Positions 1-12,063 are shown, counted from the stretch's first letter. The stretch: 64,000 nt of DNA from Siphonodentalium dalli (GCA_032622095.1 CP136067.1:51995899-52059898); one strand, 5' to 3'. The notes: a model not told the origin generated them from the sequence alone. Numbers and translations: made by a program.

Positions 1-170
1 TTGTTCAAATTTGATAGCTCCCATCTAGAGGTGATTCATGGAGACTTTTACCTTTATCTTTCATTCGCTTACCAGGAATGTGGTACTGCTACACCAGCTA
101 ACCCCATTTTACAACAATCTTCACCATATCTTATTTTGGATTATGCCCCTTTCATGTATTTCAAATAGAC

Positions 171-571
171 AAGCCTGCAAATAGTGTGTCTGTCATTTGC
201 AGAATGAGGTCCCCAGATGGTGAATTCAGAGACGCTATCCTGGAAGGTGGGCTAGCATCACAAAATTCACCCTCTGAGAACTCAATCTGCAATGGGACAC
301 CTAGGATCAGATTGAATTTCCCCCAGTTGAAGTTGGTGATGTTCACCCATTAGTCAACTCGATTATGGATTTTATCTTCTGCAAATTAGAGGATACAGAA
401 ACTTCCCAGAAGGGTAAAAGTTACTAAAAACAATCTTAATTTGAGATTATATACTTCCCAGAAGATGAGGCTAGCAGAATGAGGTACACAGAGGGTGAAT
501 TTGGTGATGCTAGTCCACTCTGAAGGATAGCATCACTAAATTCACCCTCTGGGGACCTCATTCTGCATATG
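171..571. mobile_element. two-hairpin element (GCCTGCAAAT family), unit 1
   Basis: Begins with GCCTGCAAATAGTGTGTCTG and carries two imperfect hairpins with ~40-bp arms (198-291 and 474-566), each built on GCAGAATGAGG ... CCTCATTCTGC. Related complete elements at 9675-10012 and 34766-35127 show this start is a terminal inverted repeat. Copies lie at 6512-6912 and ~19163-19564. Confidence 0.7.
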
Positions 572-797
572 ATCTCCTGTGTTATTCATCCGTTTGTACT
601 GAAATTTTGAACAAATTGAGAACATGGTAAATGCGGAACATTGTGGAAGTTAATTACCCCCATGGTTTTCTAACCTTCTTGTGAATGTTGCTTGATTGAA
701 AATATTACCATTTTAAAAAACCACACATTCAACTTTGACGCTCAACAACGTCGCAGGTTGATGGGTTAACTGGGAGATCAGTGTTTGCTAAGTGCCC

Positions 798-939
798 GAT
801 CCACTGCATTCACTCGAAAGGATCTCTGCCCCGTAAGGTGGACCAAGAAAGAAGTACCGCCTTCAATAAATCTATGGTGGTACCTCTTTCTTGGTCCATC
901 ATATGGGGCAGGGATCCTTTCGAGTGAATGCAGTGGATC
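798..939. repeat. 142-bp hairpin H3 (~65-bp arms), unit 1
   Basis: Arms start GATCCACTGCATTCACTCGA and end with its exact complement. The outer 27 bp are perfect and the next ~36 bp have about six mismatches. Copies lie at 7139-7280 and ~19791-19932. Confidence 0.9.
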
Positions 940-1002
940 AGACATGGGAGTGGTTCAAAATCATGCCCCTTTGTTCCAAAGCAGGTGTCTTGAATGATGG
1001 AT

Positions 1003-1124
1003 GTTTCACCAAATGTGATAAGAAAACTCTACCATATTTCAAGAAACAGTACTGGCTATGGGAAAGATCGCTTCACATAGCCAGTTTCTTGAAAATGAGT
1101 TTTCTTATCCCATTCGGTGAACAA
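1003..1124. repeat. ~120-bp hairpin H4, unit 1
   Basis: Left arm TTCACCAAATGTGATAAGA ... CTGGCTATG pairs with CATAGCCAG ... CATTCGGTGAA, about 45 paired bases with small bulges. Copies lie at 7344-7465 and ~19996-20117. A direct repeat of GTGGTTCAAAATNATGCCCC flanks it (951 and 1246). Confidence 0.85.
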
Positions 1125-1359
1125 AGCCATTGTATAAGACTTTCCTTACAGAGGGAGGTGTTTGGCTCCAACAGATCTAAGGCTTGGTTTGCCATACAGG
1201 GCATGATTCCATTATCTAGAGTGAAAACAGAGGACCAGATATGGAGGTGGTTCAAAATAATGCCCCAAAATTCCCACAACGTGACAACTGGTGAATTTGA
1301 AGAAAATCCTAAGCAGTAATGAAGCCAGTGACACTTAACCAACACTGATTAACCAGTTA

Positions 1360-1545
1360 CAGTAATGCCCTAAATAATTGACTCCATAACCACAGAAGAA
1401 TTATGGCTCATTTTTCAGGATTTAGTCGGAAATATGGCTTGAGAGCTTTCCAATGAATGGCAACAAGCCATATTTCCGACTAAATCCTGAGAAATTACTT
1501 ATAATTCTGCTGTGGTTAAGGAGTCGATTAGTTTGGGCATTACTG
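1360..1545. mobile_element. TA-flanked foldback MITE (CAGTAATGCCC family), unit 1
   Basis: Nearly the whole 186 bp is one inverted repeat starting CAGTAATGCCCTAAATAAT and ending with its complement, flanked by TA, which suggests a Tc1/mariner-type MITE. Copies lie at 7701-7886 and 20353-20538. Confidence 0.88.
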
Positions 1546-2642
1546 TAACCAATCAACTCGTGATTCTGTTGAGCATCAAAGTTGATTTTTGAAAATGGCA
1601 AATTTTCCAATCAAACAACATTCAGGATAGAAAACCCTCGGAATAATTAACATCGACAATGTGCTGCATTTATCACGCTCTTAATTCGTTCAAAATATCG
1701 ATACGATCAGGTGAATAACACACGCAGGGTATTACATGAGAGGTGCATAACTCCATCAGAAATGGTTGGACCAGACCCAAGTTCCATCTTCACCTGTATC
1801 TTCGTGTGATTAAAGGTACTCAATCGGAGTCAATCCTATTCGATGGTCCCCATATCATCAGATTCCAACAACAACATTTTTTTAATGCTGCTTCAGTTAT
1901 CAGAATCGATTAATTTCCAAAAAATAATGCTAACCAGTCAACTATAGTATAAAATTGCCCAGAACGTGTTATTTATCAACATTTTGTTTAACGAATTTGG
2001 CTGGATTATCAAATATCTAACACCCAAATCCACTTGATTTTAGAGTTATAAATCCATCTTCATCCGCAATTTGATCCGAGTCCATCGGCTTGACAAATAT
2101 TTGCCAGGCCACCAAAAATTACATATCGGAGAAATAACAAATTTCAAAAATCTATATCTGATCACTCTGAGCTTTGATGGGTGGGTTCCTTGAGTCAAAT
2201 AAAATATTGTTTACCCCCGAAGCCAAAGAAATAGTAATTTGGGAGCATGAATTCGGATTATGCATATTACAAACCAAATATGAAAGTTATTGGATAACTA
2301 TAACTCAAGATATCATCCTGACAACAAAATAATCAGCAAACTCCAAGTCGAAAAGGGTAAGAACACTGTTAGAAATGGTCGGACTGGATCCAAATTTGAT
2401 ATTTACCAAGACTTTCTCATAGGAAGACCATAAACCAATCTTGATGAAATTTTGTCAAATAATTCTAGGTAAAAATGGTTGAACCAGATCTAAATGCGAA
2501 CTTGATCAGTACTTTCTCATATGAAGACCATGTACCATATTTGATAAAATTCTGTAAAATATTACTCAAGTTATTATCCTGACAACAATCTTTTTGGACG
2601 GATGGATGGACACGGCTTGGTGACCATTTCTATAATCTCACT

Positions 2643-3170
2643 TTAAAGATACGGGCGGCGTTGGCTGTGGGTATGCAGTTAAAATATTCACCTCCGTCAA
2701 AAACCGCCATGAACAGAAAGAATAGTAAAATGTAGACAGACCTTGTTCTTATACCAATCAGAAATATGGCATAAACAGTATGTTATTGTCAAATGTTTTT
2801 CCTTTGTTATGTAAACAAAAGCAAAAAACGTTACAGAACCTGGCTTTTTTTTTTAGATCCGGATATGGTAAACATAAAGAGCATTATTTGTTACTGTTTT
2901 CCTGATATGGAAATAATAAAGAGCGTTTATATCATTTGTGTGTGATTAACCGATAGAATTGCACAGTGTTAAGTAAACAGAAGCAAAACTTCTGTAACAC
3001 GAGCAGGCTCTTGTTTACGTACACCATCGTACGTCTTGACAAAAATATACTATTTACGCTCTGATTATGTTTGGCATAGAACAAAACTTTATATATTTTA
3101 ATATTCCTTCTGTTGATGGCGATTTGAACAAATATGAAATTTCTGCAACGAACGCCGCCCGTGCCTTTAA
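2643..3170. mobile_element. TTAAAG-type MITE, chimeric copy (unit 1)
   Basis: Ends TTAAAGATACGGGCGGCGTT and its near complement (AACGCCGCCCGTGCCTTTAA) at 3170, with TTAA at both outer edges. The left part matches the unit 2 copy at 8984 and the right part matches the copy at 15293. The switch falls between about 2742 and 2813. Confidence 0.85.
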
Positions 3171-5150
3171 GAGTTCATGTAAGTTGCAAATAATGCTCAA
3201 TACATATTATATATGGATGTTGTTTTTTCTGTCATAATATCATAAATCAAAATAAAACGTCCCATGCTGGCCTGTTATTTCAAAGCAGCGGTGTCCGAGA
3301 CTCAAATAATATTTTTTATTTGGCTTTAGGCTTCTTTCCATTTTATTCCACACCCATCGATACGAGGCACATGTATTCAACGGAATACGAGCCATTGAAT
3401 ACATATTAGTGTATACCTCTAGTTGAGTACATGCCGGAACTATTCTCGTTGACGTTGTCGCCAAGAAAGATGACGTACATTACGTCAACGATCCTATTCG
3501 GGTGATGCCCTGAAAATTACTGGTTATTCATCAGTTAAATCACAATAAAGGTAGTGCTAGTATCAATGAAGGTGACAGTAATGGATTTAATTTATATGAC
3601 ACAACGGTCAAGAAGAAATACAGAACACGACTTGCATCATAGTCTCGAATCTTTTATCGAACTACCGTACTGACCCGCGTTTAGGCCCAGGGGGGCCTTT
3701 GTTTTATTTGAGCTCAAAAATCCAAGTGGGCTTAAACTCGAATATGACCCTTTGCAAACCAAAAATCCCAAGAAATCGGGAGAGTAAAACTGAAGAAATG
3801 GATCCAAAAAATAAAGTCGATCCAACAGAGATTCGGGGAAATATACACGGCTTATAGATTAAATAAAGTTAAGTATAAGTTACTTTGAGAAAGTATTTTT
3901 TTCATTTTGATGTGTATATTAAAATATTAGCAACCACAACGCGCAGGCGCGTTGTTGCTTTTCAAGTTTAGGCGTGAATGACGTCATTAATTTTTACAAT
4001 ACCATGAAACAGCATTTCGACGCGATGAAAATCCGGACAAGAAACATGGGTTAAAAATCACGTGACTTCCGCTTCGCTTTCGCACAGAATCATGGGAACA
4101 ATAATATCCCAAAAAGAAACGGTGACACAGAATCGGAAGTGGACCAACGGGATTGTTATAAAATTAACAACTTTAGTTTTTCTGAACAATTCCTACGTGA
4201 TTTTGGCCTATAGATTAGTTTCGTTTGACCAATTTCGTTGGTTAGCTGAATAAAATCAGCGAAGACGTCATGACATGGTCCATGACGTCATTTGCGTCAT
4301 TTGGTGTTGTGGGCTAGAATCCAGAAAAAATTGGTCTCCGCAGGAAACACTGATTTCACATCAGTATACTAGACTTGGTTGCATTTATAACCGTTTTCGC
4401 AAAAGATATATGCGAAAATAGCACAAGCAAACGTGCCTGCTTCAGAATCAAATTACCACAGTTGATTAGCCAAGGATGTACCCTTTCCAACAATGTATAG
4501 CACGACATCGTGTGTTGCGCCGATGTTTACTTATGGTGTTTTGTAATAACGATCCCGCCTTAGCTGCGTGTAATTTTCCTCCGTACAAATTGCTTAGCGA
4601 AAAATCCCCCTAATAGGCGGACAACATATTCAATAAGTTCCCGTCTCGCAACGATTTGGCCTCACAGACATATCAGCCGCTTATCAATTCCTTCGAGATA
4701 AATGATTGAACCAATCTACCCTAACAAGGGGGATTTTTTCACGGTTGTATGTCGCGCGAATAGTATTGGCTGGCTGCCAGGTATTCACACTCAACATCGG
4801 AACGCGGCTTATTATTTGAAATCATTTGTGAGCAGTGGTGGCAGCGGGGAAGTCAAATTATATGTCCATCATAACATGGGTCGCCTTCGTTGGAGAAGTA
4901 GGAATTAAGCCTCAACCAAATTTGTTGTCAAGTTGACGTGGGGGGCTTATATGACCTTGACCTTGACCATAAAACGACCTTGACCTCTGTTGAAAGACAT
5001 CTCACTTAAAGGGCCATTTTGCTAGATATGTGTTGCGATGTACGCGCTCATGTCAATATTCAGAGGCCTTTTATAGCTATCCTTTAGAAATATACCGGTA
5101 TCGAGGCTCCTACATACGCGAGTCTGTATGTGACGAACAGAAACATGGGA
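3171..5150. other. block B, first half: no gene recognised
   Basis: Moderately GC-richer sequence with several short ORFs (e.g. 3240-3464, 4062-4253, 4702-4908) that match nothing I know and show no start-context or codon evidence. It contains CRE-like TGACGTCA-type sites (e.g. 3979-3986, 4262-4290) and a run of GACCTTGACC repeats at 4950-4990. Repeated at 15822-17801. Confidence 0.6.
4949..4993. promoter_or_regulatory. array of nuclear-receptor-like half-sites (TCAAGGTCA)
   Basis: The minus strand reads overlapping AAGGTCA half-sites, two in extended TCAAGGTCA form, the consensus for ERR/SF-1 type monomeric nuclear receptors. The same motif is common in dispersed invertebrate repeats, so a regulatory role is only possible. 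Copy at 17600-17644. Confidence 0.3.
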
Positions 5151-5940
5151 GTACGATATCAATTTAAACTTGACCTCCATAAAGAATCTATTATATGTTT
5201 GAGGAAAGTTTTGGTCTGTGCGTGTGGGTGTGTGTGTATGTGTGTGTGTGTGTGTGTTTCCGCGATGGAATCGGAAACGGCTAACCGATTTTGACGAAAC
5301 TTGCTACGGGTATGTAGTTTGACCTGTGGACTAACATGGGTATATCCGTTTGCCCGTGCGGCGTCACCTTGACCTTCAAATGACCTTGAACTCAAGTTCT
5401 CCGCTGAGCCGATTTTCACCAAATTTGGTATGTGTGGGTAGTTTCAGGCGCTGAGCAATTTCGTCACACCCGGATGCCCGTGCGGCGTGAACTTGAGATT
5501 TTAAATGACATTGAACTGTATCTGGGTATCCACTGGGCCGATTTCCACCATTTTTTGGGGGTGTTGGTGTAGATGGGGATGCCAACAAATTTCGTCTCAC
5601 CAACATGCCCGTCAGACAGGTACCCAGCTAAAACCTAATGTATAGTTTGTGACTTTTGTCTGTTAGCTATGGCCGGGAAAACTTCCGGACGGATTTCGAC
5701 GAAACTTGATACCTAAGTGTACGTTTGTCCGGGAAGTGTTTTGGACGGGTCAAAGTGTGATGCTTGATCTTCAAAATGGTCGATTCAAGATCAAATCGGG
5801 TAATAGTGGCGGATTTCGACGATATTCGATAGCTAGGGATACTTTTGTCCGGGCAGTGTTTTGGACGGCTTAACTCGTAACCCCGACCTGACATTGACAT
5901 TCAAAACGGTAAATTCAAGGTCAAATCTGGTCAAATTTCG
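5150..5940. repeat. degenerate ~140-bp tandem repeat with (GT)n tract
   Basis: Five or so divergent units, each with 'CCGATTTTGACGAAACTTG' and 'TGCCCGTGCGGCGT' cores and GACCTTGA motifs. A (GT)n microsatellite lies at 5224-5260. The open frames here are by-products of the repeat. Copy at 17801-18591. Confidence 0.8.
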
Positions 5941-5974
5941 CATAACTAGATCCGACGAAGCACCGCGTGTGGTT

Positions 5975-6341
5975 GCCCCGTTACGTGTCTGGCGGCCATG
6001 TTTTTCAACGAATTTCAGTCAAAATAGGAGGCTCCATCTAGAGGTCATCCTGAAGATCCATATGAAGATTGGTGGTGATCAGATGAGTGACGTGTTCTGT
6101 AGGGTGCACCAAAGGATATAGTCATACCATGAGTAAATTCCAATATGACCACTGGTGGCCACGTTTTTCAACAAATGGCAGTAAAAATAGGAGGCACCAA
6201 TCAAGAGGTCACTCTGAAGATCCATATAATGTTTGGTGATAATCAGATGAGGGATGTGGTCTGTAGGTTGTGCCAAAGGATTTAATCATGCAAAGAGTAA
6301 AATCAAAGATGGCTGCCGGCATCCATGTTTTTCATCGATAA
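5975..6341. repeat. ~165-bp tandem repeat ('GATGGCTGCCGGC' family)
   Basis: Two and a half units with 'GAAGATCCATATGAAG', 'CAAAGGAT.TAGTCATGCA' and 'AAGATGGCTGC' cores, continuing into the start of the next unit (6342 onward). Same family as 31880-32600 and 55315-55545. Copy at 18626-18992. Confidence 0.8.
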
Positions 6342-6511
6342 TTGTTCAAATTTGATAGCTCCCATCTAGAGGTGATTCATGGAGACTTTTACCTTTATCT
6401 TTCATTCGCTTACCAGGAATGTGGTACTGCTACACCAGCTAACCCCATTTTACAACAATCTTCACCATATCTTATTTTGGATTATGCCCCTTTCATGTAT
6501 TTCAAATAGAC

Positions 6512-7886
6512 AAGCCTGCAAATAGTGTGTCTGTCATTTGCAGAATGAGGTCCCCAGATGGTGAATTCAGAGACGCTATCCTGGAAGGTGGGCTAGCATC
6601 ACAAAATTCACCCTCTGAGAACTCAATCTGCAATGGGACACCTAGGATCAGATTGAATTTCCCCCAGTTGAAGTTGGTGATGTTCACCCATTAGTCAACT
6701 CGATTATGGATTTTATCTTCTGCAAATTAGAGGATACAGAAACTTCCCAGAAGGGTAAAAGTTACTAAAAACAATCTTAATTTGAGATTATATACTTCCC
6801 AGAAGATGAGGCTAGCAGAATGAGGTACACAGAGGGTGAATTTGGTGATGCTAGTCCACTCTGAAGGATAGCATCACTAAATTCACCCTCTGGGGACCTC
6901 ATTCTGCATATGATCTCCTGTGTTATTCATCCGTTTGTACTGAAATTTTGAACAAATTGAGAACATGGTAAATGCGGAACATTGTGGAAGTTAATTACCC
7001 CCATGGTTTTCTAACCTTCTTGTGAATGTTGCTTGATTGAAAATATTACCATTTTAAAAAACCACACATTCAACTTTGACGCTCAACAACGTCGCAGGTT
7101 GATGGGTTAACTGGGAGATCAGTGTTTGCTAAGTGCCCGATCCACTGCATTCACTCGAAAGGATCTCTGCCCCGTAAGGTGGACCAAGAAAGAAGTACCG
7201 CCTTCAATAAATCTATGGTGGTACCTCTTTCTTGGTCCATCATATGGGGCAGGGATCCTTTCGAGTGAATGCAGTGGATCAGACATGGGAGTGGTTCAAA
7301 ATCATGCCCCTTTGTTCCAAAGCAGGTGTCTTGAATGATGGATGTTTCACCAAATGTGATAAGAAAACTCTACCATATTTCAAGAAACAGTACTGGCTAT
7401 GGGAAAGATCGCTTCACATAGCCAGTTTCTTGAAAATGAGTTTTCTTATCCCATTCGGTGAACAAAGCCATTGTATAAGACTTTCCTTACAGAGGGAGGT
7501 GTTTGGCTCCAACAGATCTAAGGCTTGGTTTGCCATACAGGGCATGATTCCATTATCTAGAGTGAAAACAGAGGACCAGATATGGAGGTGGTTCAAAATA
7601 ATGCCCCAAAATTCCCACAACGTGACAACTGGTGAATTTGAAGAAAATCCTAAGCAGTAATGAAGCCAGTGACACTTAACCAACACTGATTAACCAGTTA
7701 CAGTAATGCCCTAAATAATTGACTCCATAACCACAGAAGAATTATGGCTCATTTTTCAGGATTTAGTCGGAAATATGGCTTGAGAGCTTTCCAATGAATG
7801 GCAACAAGCCATATTTCCGACTAAATCCTGAGAAATTACTTATAATTCTGCTGTGGTTAAGGAGTCGATTAGTTTGGGCATTACTG
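6512..7886. repeat. hairpin cluster, unit 2 copy
   Basis: Copy of 171-1545 at offset 6341: two GCAGAATGAGG hairpins, H3, H4 and the TA-flanked foldback, in the same order. I noticed no differences from unit 1. Confidence 0.9.
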
Positions 7887-8983
7887 TAACCAATCAACTC
7901 GTGATTCTGTTGAGCATCAAAGTTGATTTTTGAAAATGGCAAATTTTCCAATCAAACAACATTCAGGATAGAAAACCCTCGGAATAATTAACATCGACAA
8001 TGTGCTGCATTTATCACGCTCTTAATTCGTTCAAAATATCGATACGATCAGGTGAATAACACACGCAGGGTATTACATGAGAGGTGCATAACTCCATCAG
8101 AAATGGTTGGACCAGACCCAAGTTCCATCTTCACCTGTATCTTCGTGTGATTAAAGGTACTCAATCGGAGTCAATCCTATTCGATGGTCCCCATATCATC
8201 AGATTCCAACAACAACATTTTTTTAATGCTGCTTCAGTTATCAGAATCGATTAATTTCCAAAAAATAATGCTAACCAGTCAACTATAGTATAAAATTGCC
8301 CAGAACGTGTTATTTATCAACATTTTGTTTAACGAATTTGGCTGGATTATCAAATATCTAACACCCAAATCCACTTGATTTTAGAGTTATAAATCCATCT
8401 TCATCCGCAATTTGATCCGAGTCCATCGGCTTGACAAATATTTGCCAGGCCACCAAAAATTACATATCGGAGAAATAACAAATTTCAAAAATCTATATCT
8501 GATCACTCTGAGCTTTGATGGGTGGGTTCCTTGAGTCAAATAAAATATTGTTTACCCCCGAAGCCAAAGAAATAGTAATTTGGGAGCATGAATTCGGATT
8601 ATGCATATTACAAACCAAATATGAAAGTTATTGGATAACTATAACTCAAGATATCATCCTGACAACAAAATAATCAGCAAACTCCAAGTCGAAAAGGGTA
8701 AGAACACTGTTAGAAATGGTCGGACTGGATCCAAATTTGATATTTACCAAGACTTTCTCATAGGAAGACCATAAACCAATCTTGATGAAATTTTGTCAAA
8801 TAATTCTAGGTAAAAATGGTTGAACCAGATCTAAATGCGAACTTGATCAGTACTTTCTCATATGAAGACCATGTACCATATTTGATAAAATTCTGTAAAA
8901 TATTACTCAAGTTATTATCCTGACAACAATCTTTTTGGACGGATGGATGGACACGGCTTGGTGACCATTTCTATAATCTCACT

Positions 8984-9476
8984 TTAAAGATACGGGCGGC
9001 GTTGGCTGTGGGTATGCAGTTAAAATATTCACCTCCGTCAAAAACCGCCATGAACAGAAAGAATAGTAAAATGTAGACAGACCTTGTTCTTATACCAATC
9101 AGAAATATGGCATAAACAGTATGTTATTGTCAAATGTTTTTCCTTTGTTATGTATACAAAAGCAAAAAACGTTACGGAATCTAGTTTTTGTTTAAATCCG
9201 GATATGGTAAACATAAAGAGCGTTATTTATTACTGTTTATTACTATATGGAAATAATAAAGAGCGTTAATATATCATTTGTGTGTGATTAACCAATAGAA
9301 TTGCGCTGTGTTATGTAAACAGAAGCAAAACTTCTGTAACACAAGCAGGCTCGTGTTTATGTACACATCGTACGTTTATGTACACCATCGTATGTCTTGA
9401 CGACAATATACTATTTAAGCGCTGATTATGTTTGGCATATGAACAAAACTATATATATTTTAATATATGTTAAGTT
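8984..9476. mobile_element. TTAAAG-type MITE, right end missing (unit 2, left copy)
   Basis: Starts TTAAAGATACGGGCGGCG and runs parallel to the complete copy at 15293-15821 with many substitutions, but the right inverted repeat is absent. The unit 3 equivalent is 22062-22554. Confidence 0.8.
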
Positions 9477-9488
9477 AGACTGATAAAT

Positions 9489-9604
9489 AGTATATATGCA
9501 TATATATATATGCAAGGCTCTCAATGGGAGACTCACATATATAAGAGAACGAACTGGCACATGAACTTTAATGCTGTACCAGCGCAGCTCCAGTCATGAA
9601 AGGG
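9489..9604. mobile_element. CCCTTTCATGACTGG MITE, left half deleted (unit 2)
   Basis: Only the second hairpin and the right end (CTCCAGTCATGAAAGGG) remain. The intact version is at 22734-22980 in unit 3. The deletion junction carries a TATATATGCATATATATATA stretch. Confidence 0.8.
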
Positions 9605-9674
9605 ATATACAGGGTTTCCACTATGGGGTCAGGAAGTCTCATTTTGAGTAATTCACCCAAGCCATTTTTCCACC

Positions 9675-10012
9675 AGGCCTGTAATTATGGTGTCGGACAT
9701 TTGCAGAAAGGGGTCCCCAGAGGGTGATTTTAGTGACACTACCCTGAACAGTGGGCTAGCATCACCGAATTCATCATCCGGGGACCTCAATCTGCTATGG
9801 GAGACCTAGACACAGATTTAAGTTCCCAGATGGTGAAGATGGTGCAATGCATTGTGTTGTCTGCCAATTTGGGGATATAGAGAAACTGAACTAAAAAAGA
9901 AATAGAATCAAACTAAAAAAGTAGTTAATTTGGTAATAAAGATCCTTTCCAGAGATAATGAGGCCTGTGGGGGACCTCATTCTGAAAATGTCCGGCACCA
10001 TATTTTCAGGCT
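9675..10012. mobile_element. two-hairpin element (GCCTGTAATTATGG variant), complete
   Basis: Inverted ends AGGCCTGTAATTATGGTGTC and GGCACCATATTTTCAGGCTG, with a GCAGAA.GGGGTCCCC hairpin at the left and a shorter one at the right. A member of the family at 171-571. Copy at 23051-23390. Confidence 0.75.
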
Positions 10013-10034
10013 GCCTGATCATTGTTAACTAATA

Positions 10035-10115
10035 CAGTAATGCCCTAAGTAAAGTAATCAACAATGGGCCATAATTCTGCTGTGGTTAAGGAGTCGATTA
10101 CTTAGGGCATTAGTG
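10035..10115. mobile_element. CAGTAATGCCC foldback MITE, short version
   Basis: 81-bp TA-flanked relative of 1360-1545 with most of the stem deleted. Copy at 23412-23487, where a further 5 bp are missing. Confidence 0.8.
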
Positions 10116-10773
10116 TACATGTATGTAAGTAGAAATTACTTCAAACTAGCCAGCGGATGAAGGTCTCATGTTAGCATGTGATGGTAAATCAAGAATATTT
10201 CATGGGATAGTATCAGGCATCAACATTAATTTAAAATTATAAAATGTTATTCCCGCTTGAAATAGTAACATTTTCAGCATGATTAGTTGGCCCACAATGT
10301 CTGTGCCATACAATTTCAACCTATTTTTCTTCAGATTCACGATGTTCAAAACACAGAATTAGGGCCGGGAATCCTTGTCTTATTATCATATATTTTGGGA
10401 TTTAAACGGATGTGACTCATTTGAACCCCAAAATTAGTATACATAATATGGTAAGAGTTATCTCAAAATATACTTACGCGGGAGATATCTGAACAATTTT
10501 TATTTATAAATTTGAGATTGTTTTGTTTGTGCCAGTCCATTTTTGTTCTATCAGTGGTCACATAAAAATTGCACCTGTAGACCATAGGAAGAAAATCTAG
10601 ACCCGTCGTCCCTCTGAAACATTTATGGTGCTACATAATTTTGGTGATAAAAACAAACAGAATGCAATTGAGTGAAATTTTAAAATAATATCCTGTTATG
10701 GTAACCCAATGAACTTTTGCCGGACAGTCAGTTTCCGAATCCAGAATTTCAATGAATACATTTAATGGCTTAA

Positions 10774-11170
10774 CCCTTTCAGTGCCAGGTCTGATTTTTG
10801 TATCAACCCATATACCCTGTGCCAATGCATTCTCTTATATATGCGAGTCGACCATAGGTCGCCTCGCATATATAAGAGAATGCATTGGCCTAACAATTTT
10901 TCATCATTTGTTATTATTTTTCACAATTTTTTACAATTTTAATAATTTTTTTCTTATATTCTTTAACAGACTTATGTTGTAGGTTTAGTGCCAGGGAATC
11001 TTACGTTTTTCATGGGCATCAAAATTATTACTATGAATACTTGGTGATAGTTTTGAGTTATAACATGCCCCTAAGGTTTTATCCAGTAAAATAATTAAAA
11101 AAAAAAAAAAAAAACGATTTTACAGATCGTAAATTAGGGCCGGTGAGATCGGCCCCTGGCACTGAAAGGG
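10774..11170. mobile_element. TTAA MITE, CCCTTTCAGTGCCAGG family
   Basis: Ends CCCTTTCAGTGCCAGG and CCTGGCACTGAAAGGG, flanked by TTAA on both sides, a piggyBac-like non-autonomous element. It holds one 69-nt hairpin (10821-10889) that is base-for-base the same as the one in a different family at 20830-20898. Copy at 24146-24542. Confidence 0.9.
10821..10889. repeat. 69-nt palindromic hairpin module
   Basis: 27-bp perfectly complementary arms starting GCCAATGCATTCTCTTATAT around a 15-nt loop that is itself partly self-complementary (CGACC/GGTCG). Each arm contains TATATAAG, a consensus TATA box, on one strand. Confidence 0.95.
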
Positions 11171-11173
11171 TTA

Positions 11174-11815
11174 ATTAAATATTTATGTTTGGCTGAAACT
11201 TGGAATATACCACTAGATGTCTAATGACAACTGGCTACATCACAACCCTTAGAGGAAACTCTGGTATATTGTAAATAACAATGGCAATTAGTTACATACT
11301 ATTAATTAAACATTCAAATCGTTTATCACATACAACAACAACATGAACATGTCATCAATCCATCAGCTTTCAAAACCTCAGTTTAACAAAGCTCTCAAAT
11401 CGCTCAAACCTTTACATGATTATCACTATTGTTAACACATTCAGACGACCATGATTCAATCATAAGTGGGGGAGACAGGCCCCTAAAAAATTGTGCATAG
11501 TTTGTTCACACGAGTATGATGTCGTCGCAGATGAAGATATTGTAGGTTCTTTGTAAGCCATGGTTAATCACGTGATTGACAACTCTAAGATCTTTCCATC
11601 TACGATTTTTACGTATACACAACTGCGATTACGTCGCAAGTGGAGGATTTCGCATCTAAAATCAAACAGTACTTGATATTATTTTTTTACTCGCGATCTT
11701 GTCGTGAGCATGCGCAGTCCAACTACCGGTTACTACATACGACAGAAATAATTCAACTTACGATTGAATCAGGGTCATCTGAACGTTCACTTACAAAGGC
11801 CGAGAAGTGAGAGAG
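11174..11815. other. AT-rich stretch, nothing recognised
   Basis: No ORF, repeat signature or RNA gene seen. Copy at 24546-25187. Confidence 0.5.
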
Positions 11816-11818
11816 TAA

Positions 11819-12061
11819 CCCTTTCATGGCGGAGCTTCGATGGTGCAGCATTAAAGATCCTGTGCCAGTGCATTCTTATATATACATAGGGAGCCTCGCA
11901 TATATAAGAGAATGCACTGGCTTAGAAGGCCAAGGTTAATATTGTTAGGCCAATGTATTCACTTATATATGCGAGGCTCCAATGGGAGACTCAAATATAT
12001 AAGAGAATGCATTGGCACAGGGTTATTCTCAAAATTTCAGGAAGCTCCAGTCATGGAATGG
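11819..12061. mobile_element. TTAA-type MITE, CCCTTTCATG family, two hairpins
   Basis: Ends CCCTTTCATGGCGGAGCT and AGCTCCAGTCATGGAATGG, with target edges decayed to GTAA and TTAC. Two hairpins of the GCATTCTCTTATATA type lie at ~11872-11924 and ~11942-12017. Copy at 25191-25433. Confidence 0.82.
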
Positions 12062-12063
12062 TT

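Larger units (their letters stand above)
1..6341. repeat. tandem duplication unit 1 (A + B, middle deleted)
   Basis: Positions 1 to ~2812 match 6342-9152 (offset 6341), and ~2742-6341 match 15391-18992 (offset 12650-12651), with only scattered differences. Compared with unit 2, a 6.3-kb middle (block C) is missing. Contents are the hairpin cluster (171-1545), AT-rich sequence with no gene seen (1550-2640), a chimeric TTAAAG element (2643-3170) and block B (3171-6341). The choice of unit start is arbitrary. Confidence 0.95.

Noticed and set aside
891-1345. 142-codon ORF repeated in all three units
   Set aside because: It coincides with the H3/H4 hairpins, and an antisense ORF mirrors it as expected for palindromes.
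3240-3464. 74-codon minus-strand ORF conserved in units 1 and 2
   Set aside because: Its conservation only reflects the recent duplication. No homology or coding signature.
10821-10889. The 69-nt hairpin as a conventional microRNA gene
   Set aside because: Fully paired 27-bp arms, high copy number and location inside MITEs fit a transposon-derived hairpin better. Small-RNA data would be needed to claim processing.
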